Source of the DNA: CAWCUU01 sp963798855
Lineage (GTDB): Bacteria > Gemmatimonadota > Gemmatimonadetes > Longimicrobiales > RSA9
NCBI GenBank assembly: GCA_963798855.1
Contig: CAWCUU010000001.1
Location: 1,798,001-1,862,000, forward strand
Length of the DNA: 64,000 nucleotides
Direction: 5' to 3'
Notes under the pieces: model-generated
Database searches by the model: none
The model's input: only the letters and a program-made list of their open reading frames with translations
Told to the model about the DNA's origin: nothing
Made by a program: the position numbers and the translations under genes
Part shown: positions 34,298 to 43,802 of the stretch, in pieces
Layout: every line of letters begins with the position of its first letter
How positions within the stretch are numbered: position 1 is the first letter of the stretch

Positions 34298-34864
34298 GCA
34301 CAAAGACCTGGTACAGAAAACGGCGTCTTGCCATAGACATGCGATGAATAAGAGACGCAGCTACTGGGGGAACGTTTTAGTAGCAGCCAAGTTTGGGCTC
34401 TGCGGTGGCTTGATGTTTTCGACTTGGATAATCGTTTTGATGACTGTACAGATGTCTATAGTCATCGAATCGCGCGGGCATCCAGTCAATGGTCTTGTCG
34501 TTATCCTGCTTTATGTTCTGGGGTTCTCAACAGCCGGAATGATAACAGGTTTGATGCTGCCGCTTTGCCGATGGGTAGTAGGAGCAGCATTAGTGGGCCT
34601 TATCGCTACGCTTCCCATTGGGTTCGGTACATCAATGATCATAGCCGGGCCCGAGATATTCGGTGCTGTCCACTTAGTAATTGCTTTCGGCATAGCCATC
34701 CTAATCGGAATCCCGGTTGCAGTATTCGTTCGAGCCAATCCATACAGAGGTTAAGACAAGTATCTGCCCGATCGTTCGATCCGTTGCTACCTTTCCTTCC
34801 ACCTTTACCCTTTCCGCCATCCCCATTCCCTGGAGAGCCGATGGATGGCGGAGGCGTTGGCAAC
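34298..34864 (+). repeat. Copy 2 of the duplicated segment (empty-site allele)
   Basis: Matches 5017-5859 without the MITE-like insertion. At 34749-34760 it reads agaggTTAagac, the unoccupied target. After 34864 the two copies diverge: here into an RHS-tip-like frame, there into a comM scrap. Confidence 0.9.
34344..34754 (+). CDS. Small membrane protein, copy 2 (putative immunity protein)
   Basis: 136 residues, nearly identical to the protein at 5063-5473: four hydrophobic segments, VIESRGHPVNGL between the first two, FVRANPYRG at the end. Here the stop is TAA instead of TAG because no element is inserted. Two preserved frames from a duplicated segment suggest selection on the protein. Confidence 0.6.
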   Translation: MNKRRSYWGNVLVAAKFGLCGGLMFSTWIIVLMTVQMSIVIESRGHPVNGLVVILLYVLGFSTAGMITGLMLPLCRWVVGAALVGLIATLPIGFGTSMIIAGPEIFGAVHLVIAFGIAILIGIPVAVFVRANPYRG

Positions 34865-35413
34865 AGTTCGGGGCCGGCACAGCCTCCACGAACGGCCTAT
34901 CACCACTCGCACACGCCCTCTACTTGCGACCTACGGCTCATCCTAAATGATGCGGGTATTGACAGTTTTGCGGGCGCCCTGTTTGGCGCAGCAGCGGTTG
35001 GGGCCGCTGGTGTAGCGGTGGGCGCTGGCGTCGGGGCCGCTGCTGCAGGCACTGGCGCGGTGTTCGTGACGGGACCAAATCCCGGTTATAAACGTCATTG
35101 GAGCGGCCGGGGCGGCGGCGGCGGCGGCGTAGCAGGTGGGATAGTTGGAGGTTGGGTGATGCGCTATTTAAGCCCTTGCAAGACTACAGACAAACGAAAC
35201 TTCATGGTTCGATGCGTCGGATTGCGCCTCGGAATACCCGCGGCGATCTTGACAGCTTTGGCCAGCCAGTATAGGGAGTTCGAAATCACTCTCACCGCCG
35301 AAAGTGTTGAAGCGCTAGTCATACGACTGATCATCTTTATACCGATTATCTCGGTTGGATTGGCGTTTGCGTCTGGCGCGGTTTGGGAATTTTTTAGGGG
35401 TGACGAGGAGTAG
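34841..35413 (+). pseudogene. RHS-tip-like linker fused to a membrane segment
   Basis: MDGGGVGNSSGPAQPPRTAY, then LILNDAGIDSFAGALFGAAA, then an Ala/Gly-rich hydrophobic linker typical of RHS tips, then VMRYLSPCKTTDKRNFMVRC, LIIFIPIISVGLAFASGAVW, EFFRGDEE and stop. The Pro-rich sequence before the ATG (FLPPLPFPPSPFPGEP) is in the same frame and resembles the linker of the plus-strand RHS. It has no RHS core and is probably a displaced tip. Confidence 0.4.
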
Positions 35414-35414
35414 G

Positions 35415-35612
35415 CTAATGTCGCTGCCCCCTGCGCCGCCGGTCCAGCACGCGGTACTGGATCGCCTCGGCGATGTGCGGCGTCGAGATCCGCTCCTCGC
35501 CGGCGAGGTCCGCGATCGTGCACGCGACCTTCAGCACGCGGTGCGTCGCGCGGGAGGACAGGCCGAGCCGGTGCGCGGCCGAGCGCAGCAGCGACACGCC
35601 GCCGTCATCCTT
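35415..35612 (-). pseudogene. comM 3' fragment, first of two
   Basis: DDGGVSLLRSAAHRLGLSSR, ATHRVLKVACTIADLAGEER, ISTPHIAEAIQYRVLDRR, ending RGQRH and stop. Very similar to the end of the intact comM but with a different final codon string. It is preceded on the plus strand by the end of the RHS-tip-like frame. Confidence 0.85.
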
Positions 35613-36065
35613 CGGAGTCGTCCTCTTGCAGGCCAGCTTCTTATTACATCAGGTACCCAGGGTATCAAATGGCGGTTTCGAGAACCCCGCCAGCGTTTTG
35701 GATGAACTCTGCGGGTGCCGGGTATGCTTTCGGCCAAGCTCCGCTTGTCACTGGCGCCAGGCTTGTCGATTGCCGGCTGCGGTCGGACATCAACGGCTGC
35801 TGACGTAGCTCGACCAGCTACTGTAGTAGCCGATCGTATCGGCCCGCGCGCCGCTCGCAACCTGAAGAAGCTATTTGGACTGGTCTCAGCCCGGCCAGCA
35901 GCCCCGAAACCCATTCTATGACCCGTCGCCTCCGACGCTTGAGATTCTGGGCAAACACCACCAAAACCGCTTGGATCCGGCTTCGCCGCTCACGCTCGGC
36001 GCGGCTCAGGGGTCGCGGGGTCGGGGAGGCAGCTGTCGCTTTACCTGGCGCGGTTTGGGACTTTT
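35613..36065. other. Spacer between two comM fragments, no gene seen
   Basis: It begins with gtcgtcctcttgcaggccag and ttattacatcaggtaccc, which recurs at 36285-36335. A short plus-strand frame (35715-35921, starting MPGMLSAKLRLSLAPGLSIA) shows no recognisable family. The last 30 bp (gcgcggtttgggacttttttaggggtgacgagg region) repeat the sequence at 35375-35412. Confidence 0.5.
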
Positions 36066-36290
36066 TTAGGGGTGACGAGGAGTAGGGTAATGTCGCTGCC
36101 CCCTGCCCCGCCGGTCGAGCACGCGGTTCTGGATCGCCTCGGCGACGTGCGGCGTGGAGACGCATTCCTCGCCTGCGAGGTTCGCGACCGTACGGGCGAC
36201 CTTCAGCACCCGGTGCCTCAGGCGGGAGGACAGGCCGAGCCGGTGCTCGGCGGAGCGCAGGAGCGACACGCCGCCGTCATCCTTTCGCAG
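36066..36290 (-). pseudogene. comM 3' fragment, second of two, more diverged
   Basis: SLLRSAEHRLGLSSRLRHRV, LKVARTVANLAGEECVSTPH, VAEAIQNRVLDRRGRGQRH. It differs from the intact comM at many residues (EHRLG, RLRHR, TVANLAGEECV, IQNRV), much more than the fragment at 35415. The fragments therefore do not derive from a single recent duplication. Confidence 0.85.
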
Positions 36291-36368
36291 TCGTCCTCCT
36301 GCAGGCCAGCTTCTTATTACATCAGGTACCCCGCCTTCCCGCGCGAGTCGGTTCGGCGACTCTACGGG

Positions 36369-37913
36369 CTACACCCCCGCCCCCCTGCCCCGCCGGTCCA
36401 GCACGCGGTACTGGATCGCCTCGGCAATGTGCGGCGTCGAGATGCGCTCCTCGCCGGCGAGGTCCGCGATCGTGCGCGCGACCTTCAGCACGCGGTGAGT
36501 CGCGCGGGAGGAGAGGCCGAGCCGGTGCGCGGCGGAGCGGAGCAGCGAGACGCCGCCGTCGTCCGGGCGGCAATGCTGGTGAACGTGGCGCACGCTCATC
36601 TGCGCGTTCGCGTGCACCCCGTCCTCGCCCGCGAATCGCTCCGTCTGCCGCGCGCGGGCCGTGGCGACGCGGGCCGCAATCGCCGCGCTCGGCTCGCCGG
36701 GGCGGTCGGCGAGCAGCTCCGGCGCGCGGGTCGACGGCACCTCGACGTGGAGGTCGATGCGGTCGAGCAACGGGCCGGAGATGCGGCCGAGGTAGCGTCG
36801 CACCTCGCCCGCGTGGCAGGTGCAGCGGCCGAGGCCATCGCCGTGGAAGCCGCACGGGCACGGGTTCAACGCGGCGACGAGCATGAAGCGCGCGGGGAGC
36901 ACGACGGCGGCGCGCGCGCGGCCGATGTGGATCGTGCCGTCCTCGAGCGGCTGTCTGAGCGACTCGAGCGCCGTGCGACGGAACTCCGGCAGCTCATCGA
37001 GGAAGAGCACGCCGTGGTGGGCGAGCGAGACCTCGCCGGGACGGGGGCCGGCGCCGCCGCCGACCAGTGCGGCCTCGCTGATGCCGTGATGGGGCGCGCG
37101 AAACGGCCGGGTCGCGACGAGCGCCGCGCCGTCCCGCATCCGTCCCGCTACCGAGTGAACCCGCGTGACATCCACCGCCTCGGCGAGCGTCAGCGGCGGC
37201 AGGATCGTGGGTAGCCGGCGCGCCAGCATCGACTTCCCCGATCCGGGTGGCCCGAGCATGAGGAGGTTGTGGGCGCCGGCCGCGGCGACTTCCAGCGCGC
37301 GCTTCGCGTGCTCCTGACCTCGCACGTCGGCGTAGTCGGCGGCGGGACCGCGGCTCTCGCGCAGCAGCGCCTCGAGATGAACCCGCACGCGCGGCAGGGT
37401 GGAACGGCCGGAGACGTGCGCGACGACGTCGGCGATCGTGTGCGCGGCGCGAACGTCCAGGCTCTCCACCACCGCGGCCTCCGCCGCGTTCGCGGCCGGC
37501 ACGATGAGGGTGTCCACACCCTCGCGGGCGCAGCGGAGCGCGATCGCGATCGCACCGCGCACCGGCCGTAGCTCCCCATCGAGCCCGAGCTCGCCGACGC
37601 AGCACAGGCCGTCGGCCAGCGGTATCGGCAGCAGATCGGCGGCCGACAGGAGCCCGAGCGCGATCGGCAGGTCGAACGCGCTGCCGTCCTTGCGGACGTC
37701 GGCCGGGGCGAGATTGACGGTGATCCGCCTGGGCGGCACGAAGAAGCCGGCGTTGTGCAGCGCCGACGCGACGCGCTCCCGCCCCTCGCGCACCGCGCTC
37801 TCCGGGAGGCCGACGACGCTCATGCCGGGAAGTCCCGGCGCGACATCGACCTCGACCCGGACGAGATAGGCGTCGGCACCCAGCACCGCACCGCTCCGAA
37901 GCTGCGCCAGCAT
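36369..37913 (-). CDS. comM: ComM/YifB-family AAA+ ATPase (Mg-chelatase-like)
   Basis: 514 residues, full length. N-terminal Lon-protease-like domain (MLAQLRSGAVLGADAYLVRV, GLPGMSVVGLPESAVREGRE). AAA+ core with Walker A GPPGSGKSMLARRLP, Walker B GVLFLDELPEF, and the Cys-rich insert NPCPCGFHGDGLGRCTCHAG. C-terminal helical domain LLRSAAHRLGLSSRATHRVL to DRRGRGAGV. ComM is a helicase that promotes branch migration during natural transformation. It marks the right border of the accessory island, and five or more 3' fragments of it lie inside the island. Confidence 0.95.
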   Translation of the reverse strand: MLAQLRSGAVLGADAYLVRVEVDVAPGLPGMSVVGLPESAVREGRERVASALHNAGFFVPPRRITVNLAPADVRKDGSAFDLPIALGLLSAADLLPIPLADGLCCVGELGLDGELRPVRGAIAIALRCAREGVDTLIVPAANAAEAAVVESLDVRAAHTIADVVAHVSGRSTLPRVRVHLEALLRESRGPAADYADVRGQEHAKRALEVAAAGAHNLLMLGPPGSGKSMLARRLPTILPPLTLAEAVDVTRVHSVAGRMRDGAALVATRPFRAPHHGISEAALVGGGAGPRPGEVSLAHHGVLFLDELPEFRRTALESLRQPLEDGTIHIGRARAAVVLPARFMLVAALNPCPCGFHGDGLGRCTCHAGEVRRYLGRISGPLLDRIDLHVEVPSTRAPELLADRPGEPSAAIAARVATARARQTERFAGEDGVHANAQMSVRHVHQHCRPDDGGVSLLRSAAHRLGLSSRATHRVLKVARTIADLAGEERISTPHIAEAIQYRVLDRRGRGAGV

Positions 37914-37995
37914 GATCCCTCCGCGGGTGGTCCGAACCGATTCGACGTATGCTCGGACACCGGAAGGGGCGGCTCCATGGCGGAAGGGGTCGGAT

Positions 37996-38172
37996 TCAGC
38001 CGCCGCGTCTCGGCGGCGCGGGCGACGACGGGCGCGTCCTCGGCGGCGGTCGCACCGGCGGCACCGGCTGGGCGGGCGTTCGCACCGGAGGGCGCGGCGG
38101 TCGGACCGGCCGGGGCGAGGGTCCGGGCTTCGGCGGCCGTCGGATCGGCCGCTTTCCCTCCTTCGTCGTCAT
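37996..38172 (-). CDS. Short Pro/Arg-rich protein
   Basis: 58 residues: MTTKEGKRPIRRPPKPGPSP, then PxRPP-type repeats, ending PRRGG. ATG at 38170-38172 is preceded by AGGAGG at ideal spacing, which is the main support. Low complexity, strongly basic, likely unstructured. It lies between comM and degP, divergent from degP. A plus-strand frame also covers the same bases but lacks such a ribosome site. Confidence 0.5.
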   Translation of the reverse strand: MTTKEGKRPIRRPPKPGPSPRPVRPPRPPVRTPAQPVPPVRPPPRTRPSSPAPPRRGG

Positions 38173-38410
38173 CGGGTCCTCCTGCTCGTGAGGCGCCTGC
38201 ACGAATGGGAGCGCCGGTGCCGGATCGGCAACCTCGGGCGGTCCCGATCGTGCAGCGAACGCGAGGCTGTGGAACAAGCGGCCGGCGTGCCGAATAGAGA
38301 CAACGGCGATCCGCGTCGCGCGCGCCGGCAACGGTGCGGCCGCGGCCGGGATCGAAAGGTGCGGAGCGTCACGGCGCGAGGAGCGTCGGCGCCCGCGGAA
38401 CAGATATGTA

Positions 38411-38423
38411 CCCCATAATGGGG
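38411..38423. promoter_or_regulatory. 13-bp palindrome before the degP ribosome site
   Basis: CCCCATAATGGGG is perfectly palindromic around a central A and ends 5 bp before the AGGAGG of the protease gene. It could form a small hairpin in the leader or serve as an operator. No second copy was noticed nearby. Confidence 0.35.
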
Positions 38424-38438
38424 CCCAGGAGGAACGAG

Positions 38439-39951
38439 ATGCAGATAGTTCGATTCGCGGCGCGGACCGGCCTGCTGACGACGCTGCTGCTCGTCTCGGC
38501 GTGCGGCGGCTCGGAGCAGGCGGAGGTCCGCGCCCAGCAGGCGCCCGCCGCAGACCCTGCGGGAGCAGCTCGGCGAGACGCCGACGGCGCTCGACACGGC
38601 GACGGCGTCGGCGCTCTCGGCGACGTTTCGGAACGCGGCGGCGAGGGCACTCCAGTCCGTCGTCTTCATCGAGGTGACCGAGCGCCCGCGCATGGCGCAG
38701 GGGCAGCGGATGCCCTTCCCCTTCTTCAATCAGCCGCAGGATCAGCAACAGATGCCGCCGATGGTCGGCCAGGGCTCCGGCTTCGTGTTCGATCCGCGCG
38801 GCTACATCATGACGAACAACCACGTCGTGCAGGGCGCGCAGAGGGTGACCGTGCGGACGCTGTCGGGTCACGAGTACAAGGCCGACGTCGTCGGCGCCGA
38901 CCCGAACTCGGACGTCGCCGTGATCAAGATCGACCCCGGCGCCGAGAAGCTGCCGGCGGTCACGCTCGGCAACTCCGATGACCTGAACGTCGGCGACTGG
39001 GTGCTCGCGCTCGGCAATCCGCTCGGTCTGCAGTTCACGGTCACGGCCGGGATCGTCAGCGCGAAGGGTCGCAACATCGGGATCATCGGCTCGAACACGC
39101 CCCAGGGAGCGTCGGCCGGGATCGAGTCGTTCATTCAAACCGACGCGGCGATCAACCCCGGCAACTCCGGCGGCCCGATGGTCAACCTGCTCGGCCAGGT
39201 CGTCGGCATCAACTCGGCGATCGAGTCGCAGACCGGCTACAACGTCGGCATCGGCTTCGCCATCCCGATCGCGCTCGCGTCCAAGGTGGCGGACGACCTC
39301 ATGAAGTACGGAGCCGTGCACCGCCCGCAGCTCGGCGTTCTGGTCGGCCGCGTCACGCAGACGGAGGCGGACCTGTATCACCTGCCCAACGTGGCCGGCG
39401 CCCTCGTCACGCAGGTGCAGCCGAACACGCCAGCGTCCAGGGCCGGCATCGAGATGGGCGACGTCATCGTCAGCCTGAATGGTCAGCCGATCAACGACCA
39501 GACCGATCTCGTCGCGCGCCTGGCGCGGATGCATCCGGGCGAGAACGTGTCGCTCACGCTGTACCGCAACGGCGACAGCCGCACGGTGGACATCAAGCTC
39601 GGCGAGTTCGAGCAGGCGGAGCCGCAGGAGCGGACGGCCGAGGGGCCGCGCAGCGGACGTGACCTGCTGGGCTTCGACGTGCAGAACCTGACGCCGCAGA
39701 TCGCTTCGCAGCTCGGGTATCAACAGCGGCAGGGCGTGATCGTGACCGATGTATCCCCCGCAAGTCCCGCTGCGCCGCTCGGCCTTCGACGCGGGGTGTT
39801 GATCGTGCAGCTCGCGGGCAAGAAGGTCGCGAACCAGACGGATTTCAATCGCATCGCGAGCACGCTGAAGCCGGGCGACCCGGTGGCCATGGTGGTGGTG
39901 CCCGGCCCGGGCCAACCGCAACAGCTGCTTACGTTCCGCACGAGCGAGTAG
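38439..39951 (+). CDS. degP: DegP/HtrA-family serine protease (signal and body in different frames)
   Basis: ATG at 38439, with AGGAGG upstream, opens a lipoprotein signal (MQIVRFAARTGLLTTLLLVS, then AC at the lipobox LVSAC). Near 38562 the frame changes, and the body reads TLREQLGETPTALDTATASA to the trypsin-like domain with His in TNNHVVQGA, Asp in NSDVAVIKID and Ser in NPGNSGGPM. Two PDZ domains follow (LGVLVGRVTQTEAD and LGFDVQNLTPQIAS). In the body frame the first start codon is the GTG at 38674, which has no export signal. Either a 1-base error or a real mutation separates the two parts. Envelope protein quality control is the family role. Confidence 0.88.
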
Positions 39952-39972
39952 CCGGCCGCCTGCCTGGAGTTC

Positions 39973-40014
39973 GACCCCGGCCGCGCGGACTTGGCGGCCG
40001 GGGTCGTTCTTTTC
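39973..40014 (+). terminator. Rho-independent terminator after degP
   Basis: A 12-bp perfect stem GACCCCGGCCGC / GCGGCCGGGGTC with a 9-nt loop, followed by GTTCTTTT. It lies 22 bp after the protease stop and 12 bp before the end of the convergent kinase gene. Read from the other strand the A-run is on the wrong side, so it mainly serves degP. Confidence 0.85.
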
Positions 40015-40025
40015 GCGACAGCCGA

Positions 40026-43000
40026 TCACGCCACCGGGATCACGATCCGCATCGTCGTGCCCACGCCCGCCTCGCTCTCCGCCTCGATCCTGCCGCCCCA
40101 CGCTTCCACGAGCCGCCGCACGATGGCCAGACCCAGACCGGTCCCTGCGGTACGCGTCGAGAAATGCGGCTCGAAGATACGCGGCAGCAGATCGGCGGAG
40201 ATGCCGGAGCCGTCGTCGCGCACGCGCAGCTCGACCGCGCCGTCGATGCTGGCGGCCGAGACCGTGACCGTGCCGTCGCGGTCGATCGCGGCCCTCGCGT
40301 TCTCCAGCAGGTTGACCAGCACCTCCTTGAGCTCCGCGGCGCGGGCCTGCACGCCAGGCAGATCCGGCTCGACATCCTGCCGGTACTCGACTCCGGTGTC
40401 GCCGGCCCGGTAGAGCGCCAGCGTCTCCCGCACGACCGCCGTGACGTCCACGGGCTCGAGCGGTCCCGTCGATTCCGCGGGCAGGCCGTAGCGGCTGAAG
40501 GCCCGAGCGATCTCGCCGAGCCGGTCGATCTCGGCCAGCACGTGCTCGACGTTGGTGTCCAGGATCTCCCCGAAATCGGCGCGTCGGTCCGCGTACGCGC
40601 GGCGCAGGTGCTGCACGGAGAGCTTGATCGGCGTCAGCGGGTTCTTGATCTCGTGTGCGACCTGCCGCGCCATCTCGCCCCAGGCGAGGATGCGGGCGGT
40701 GCGGATCTCGCGGGAGCGGGCCCGGCGCAGCCGCCTGACCATGCGATTGAAGGACGCGAACAGGTTGCCGAACTCGTCGGTACGGCCCTCGGGGAGCCGC
40801 ACGTCCAGGCGGCCCGCGCCCACGGCGGCCGCGCCGCGGCGGAGCTGTCCGATCGGTCGCGAGAGCGTGCGTGCCACGAGCAGTGACAGCGCGAGGGAGA
40901 GCAGGCCGCCCACCAGAACCGCGAAGAGGACGAGGTGCGTCAGCTCCCGCTGCCGCGCGATCGCGTCGCCGGTCGAGAGCGAGACCGGGACGGCGATCGT
41001 TCCTGCGGGCCGCAGCGCGCGGAAGGACATGACGTACGGCGTGTCGGAGACCCGGAGGACGCGGGTCTCGCCGACCTCTTCCCCGCTTCGCAGGGCCAGG
41101 TAGACGGCCGGCGGCATCCATGCGCCGTAGAGCCCCAGCTGCACCGCTTCGGCCGACGACGACTGCGCCAGCTCGCCGCGGAAGTAGCGGAGCACCTCCT
41201 CGCCGATGCGGTCCGACAGCACGCCCAGGTCGCTGAGCGACGGGAACTGCTCGGCGGCCTGCTCGACCGATCGCTGGGAGAGCAGCGACGCGGAGCGGAT
41301 GGCTTCGCCGGCGAGTGCCCTGTAGGCGAACGTGCCGAACGCGAGCGTCGGCAGCAGGAAGAACGCGAACAGGGCGAGCGTGATACGCGCCCGGAATCCA
41401 CCCAGCCAGCCCAGCCAGCCGCCCGCAGGACGACGCCAGCCCCCCTCCGCCGCGCGGCCGAGGGTCCACAGCAGAACCAGCACGCTCAGGTCGAACGCGC
41501 CGAGGAGCGTGCCGCGCGCGATCTCGATCATCAGCGGCGGAATGCGGATGTCGAGGTGCGCGTGGTAGAGGCCTTCGGGGAAGCGGATCTGCACCTCGCT
41601 CCGCCAGCCGCGCTCGATGCGCGTCCACTCGACGCCGGTAGAAGTCGGCGGAAGGCCGGGCGCCTCGATCAGCGTCAGGCGAATGTCCGACGGCGCTCGC
41701 GCGCCGAGGAAGCCAAGCAGCGCGGGAGCGAACTCGAGAACGCGACGCGGGGCCACGACGGCGGTCGCCGCCCAGCCGTCGGAAAGCGGCACGGCCAGGG
41801 CCTGGTTCGCGCCCGGGATCGGCGGCTCGGCATCGAGTACCTGTCGCCCCGACTCGCGCGCCCGTCGCAACATGCCGGTGAGCGTCGCCCGCAGCGGCGC
41901 ATCCTTCAGCGCGGGCTCCGAGGCGCCCGCGAGGTGCAGCGCGTTGACCGGCGAGAGCGTGCTGTCCCACAACACGAGCTGGAGCGGATATCCGTCCTCT
42001 GCGAGCCCACTCTCCACCCACGAGCGGAACAGCAGGTCCACGCCCGCCTCGCCGCGCGCGGAGCGACGACGCAGGTCGGAGCCGAAGCGGGTGAGGAGGT
42101 ACGCGACGAACGGATCCGAGCGGCTGCCGAGGGTGCTCAGCGAACGCTCGGCCACGCCGAGCTTCGCCCCGACCTGGGCCGCCCAGAGATTCGGCAGCAC
42201 GAAGGTCGTGGCGAGCAGCCCCGCGCACAGCGTCCGCACGAGTCGGCCGCCGGCCGCGTGGCGGCGTCCGAGGCCGACGGCCATCAGCACGAACGGCGCG
42301 GCCCAGAGCGCGGCGTTGCGCAGCGGTAGCTCACCCGGCTGGACGGGAGGCGGCTCGAGCGAGTACCAGCGGACCAGCACGAGGATCGCGGCGAGTATCG
42401 ACAGCGCGGCGCCCGCGACGATCAGCTGCCAGCGGGGTGTCGTAGTCGCGGCCGCGTCGTGCTCGGTCTCGCGTGCGCGTGGAAAGGCGAGCGCGGCGAG
42501 GCTGCCCAGCAGCAGAACGGCCGTCGTCTGCAGTGCCCACCAGAGGGTGGCCGAGCCCTCCAGCAGCGTGGGCCCGGCGCTCACCAGCAGCAGGCGCATG
42601 GCGGCGGCGAAGCCCACGGGAACGAGCACGGTGCCGGCCACGATCCAGGCGCCGAACGGGCCGCGGCGTACCGGCGGCGCCCGCCAAAGCGCGAGCAGCG
42701 CGGCGATGGGGATCAGCACGGCGAGCAGCGGCCCGAGCGTGAGGCCGGTCGGCAGTCGAAGCAGGAAGACCCCGGGCGAGAACAGCGCGCTGACGGGAAG
42801 CACGGCGTCGAGCGGGGCGATCGCCAGCAGCAGGGCCGTCGCGAAGAGCGGCGCCGCGAAGCGGCCCCTGCCGATCCGTCCGCGGCGAATCCACGCCGCG
42901 ACGAGCAGGATGAACGCCGCGGCGAAGAGCGAGAGCGCGAGTCGCCGCCCCGCCGTCGCGACCCGGGCCCGGGTCGCGGCCTGCGTCAGCGGCTCGATGG

Positions 43001-43802
43001 TCGCCGAGAAGCGCGCCGGACCGTCCCGCGGATAGCGCCAGTCGGCGTCGGGCTCCGCGCCGGCGGCGAAGCGCAGCGCCGCGCCGGTCTCCGCCCGGAA
43101 CGCCGCCGCGAACCCGCCCGCGCGCCCCGGCCCGAGAGGCGGTCCCATCTGCAGCAGCACGATGGCCACGGCCGCGCCGCCGCTGTCGCTCACCGGCGAG
43201 GAAAAGTATAGATAGCTGAAGAGCGGACGCTCGGCGTAAAGCACCGGGCGACTGCCCGCGCGGACCGGCTGCGGCAGAATGCCGCGATGCTCGCCGGACC
43301 AGGCGGTCAGCTCGCCCTCGGCGTCGAACACCGCCACCGCGGCGACCGCGGCTTCACCTCGGATCGCGGCGAGACGCGAGAAGAGCGCCGCGCCATCCGC
43401 GCTGCCGGCCGCCGCGGCGGCGCGCCGGGCCGTGGCACTCCCGCGGCGGAAGAGCGCGTCCATGCGGGTGTCGAGCGCGGCCTGCAGCCGGATCTCGCGG
43501 GCAGCCGCGAAGCGGTCCCAGTCGGACATCGCCGTGGCGAGGCGGACGTGGGTCCACGCCGACGCGCCAATGCCGCCCGCGAGCAGCGCGAGCGCGGCGA
43601 GGATCGTCAGACGTCCGCGCCGCGACTCGCCCGCTCGACGCGGAAGGAGCAGGAGCGCCGCGGCGATCGCGGTCGCGGCGGCCGACGCAAACAGATACGA
43701 GAGCGCCAGCGTCCGCGTCCACGCCACGGCACTCAGCAACGCCGCCAGCCCGACGGCTGCGGCCCCTGTTTCGCGGGAAGGCAGAGATGAACGCGGATTC
43801 AC
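40026..43802 (-). CDS. Large NtrY-like membrane histidine kinase
   Basis: 1,258 residues. Many hydrophobic segments lie in the first 520 residues, with an extracytoplasmic region, then a second sensor block and a last transmembrane pair. A HAMP domain (RTLSRPIGQLRRGAAAVGAG) leads to the H box MARQVAHEIKNPLTPIKLSV (His about residue 1050), N box NLLENARAAID, G1 DDGSGI, F box IFEPHFSTR and G2 GTGLGLAIVRRL. H-box wording and order are those of NtrY-type kinases; no response regulator is adjacent. The start is doubtful: GTG at 43802 lies inside the divergent gene, so a later start such as GTG near 43725 may be used. Confidence 0.85.
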   Translation of the reverse strand: MNPRSSLPSRETGAAAVGLAALLSAVAWTRTLALSYLFASAAATAIAAALLLLPRRAGESRRGRLTILAALALLAGGIGASAWTHVRLATAMSDWDRFAAAREIRLQAALDTRMDALFRRGSATARRAAAAAGSADGAALFSRLAAIRGEAAVAAVAVFDAEGELTAWSGEHRGILPQPVRAGSRPVLYAERPLFSYLYFSSPVSDSGGAAVAIVLLQMGPPLGPGRAGGFAAAFRAETGAALRFAAGAEPDADWRYPRDGPARFSATIEPLTQAATRARVATAGRRLALSLFAAAFILLVAAWIRRGRIGRGRFAAPLFATALLLAIAPLDAVLPVSALFSPGVFLLRLPTGLTLGPLLAVLIPIAALLALWRAPPVRRGPFGAWIVAGTVLVPVGFAAAMRLLLVSAGPTLLEGSATLWWALQTTAVLLLGSLAALAFPRARETEHDAAATTTPRWQLIVAGAALSILAAILVLVRWYSLEPPPVQPGELPLRNAALWAAPFVLMAVGLGRRHAAGGRLVRTLCAGLLATTFVLPNLWAAQVGAKLGVAERSLSTLGSRSDPFVAYLLTRFGSDLRRRSARGEAGVDLLFRSWVESGLAEDGYPLQLVLWDSTLSPVNALHLAGASEPALKDAPLRATLTGMLRRARESGRQVLDAEPPIPGANQALAVPLSDGWAATAVVAPRRVLEFAPALLGFLGARAPSDIRLTLIEAPGLPPTSTGVEWTRIERGWRSEVQIRFPEGLYHAHLDIRIPPLMIEIARGTLLGAFDLSVLVLLWTLGRAAEGGWRRPAGGWLGWLGGFRARITLALFAFFLLPTLAFGTFAYRALAGEAIRSASLLSQRSVEQAAEQFPSLSDLGVLSDRIGEEVLRYFRGELAQSSSAEAVQLGLYGAWMPPAVYLALRSGEEVGETRVLRVSDTPYVMSFRALRPAGTIAVPVSLSTGDAIARQRELTHLVLFAVLVGGLLSLALSLLVARTLSRPIGQLRRGAAAVGAGRLDVRLPEGRTDEFGNLFASFNRMVRRLRRARSREIRTARILAWGEMARQVAHEIKNPLTPIKLSVQHLRRAYADRRADFGEILDTNVEHVLAEIDRLGEIARAFSRYGLPAESTGPLEPVDVTAVVRETLALYRAGDTGVEYRQDVEPDLPGVQARAAELKEVLVNLLENARAAIDRDGTVTVSAASIDGAVELRVRDDGSGISADLLPRIFEPHFSTRTAGTGLGLAIVRRLVEAWGGRIEAESEAGVGTTMRIVIPVA

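Noticed and set aside
35715..35921. Small plus-strand ORF starting MPGMLSAKLRLSLAPG
   Set aside because: No ribosome site, no recognisable family, and it lies in a spacer between repeated comM scraps. Chance frames of this length are common here.
38173..38438. Promoter for degP of the extracytoplasmic-stress (GGAAC) type
   Set aside because: A ggaac at about 38270 is present, but the expected downstream element at the right distance is not convincing.
37996..42228. A 1,410-codon open frame on the minus strand across degP and the kinase
   Set aside because: It is antisense to the protease and out of frame with the kinase, whose motifs are unmistakable. Long shadow frames are common at this GC. 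Only its last 58 codons, with their own ribosome site, were kept as a possible gene.
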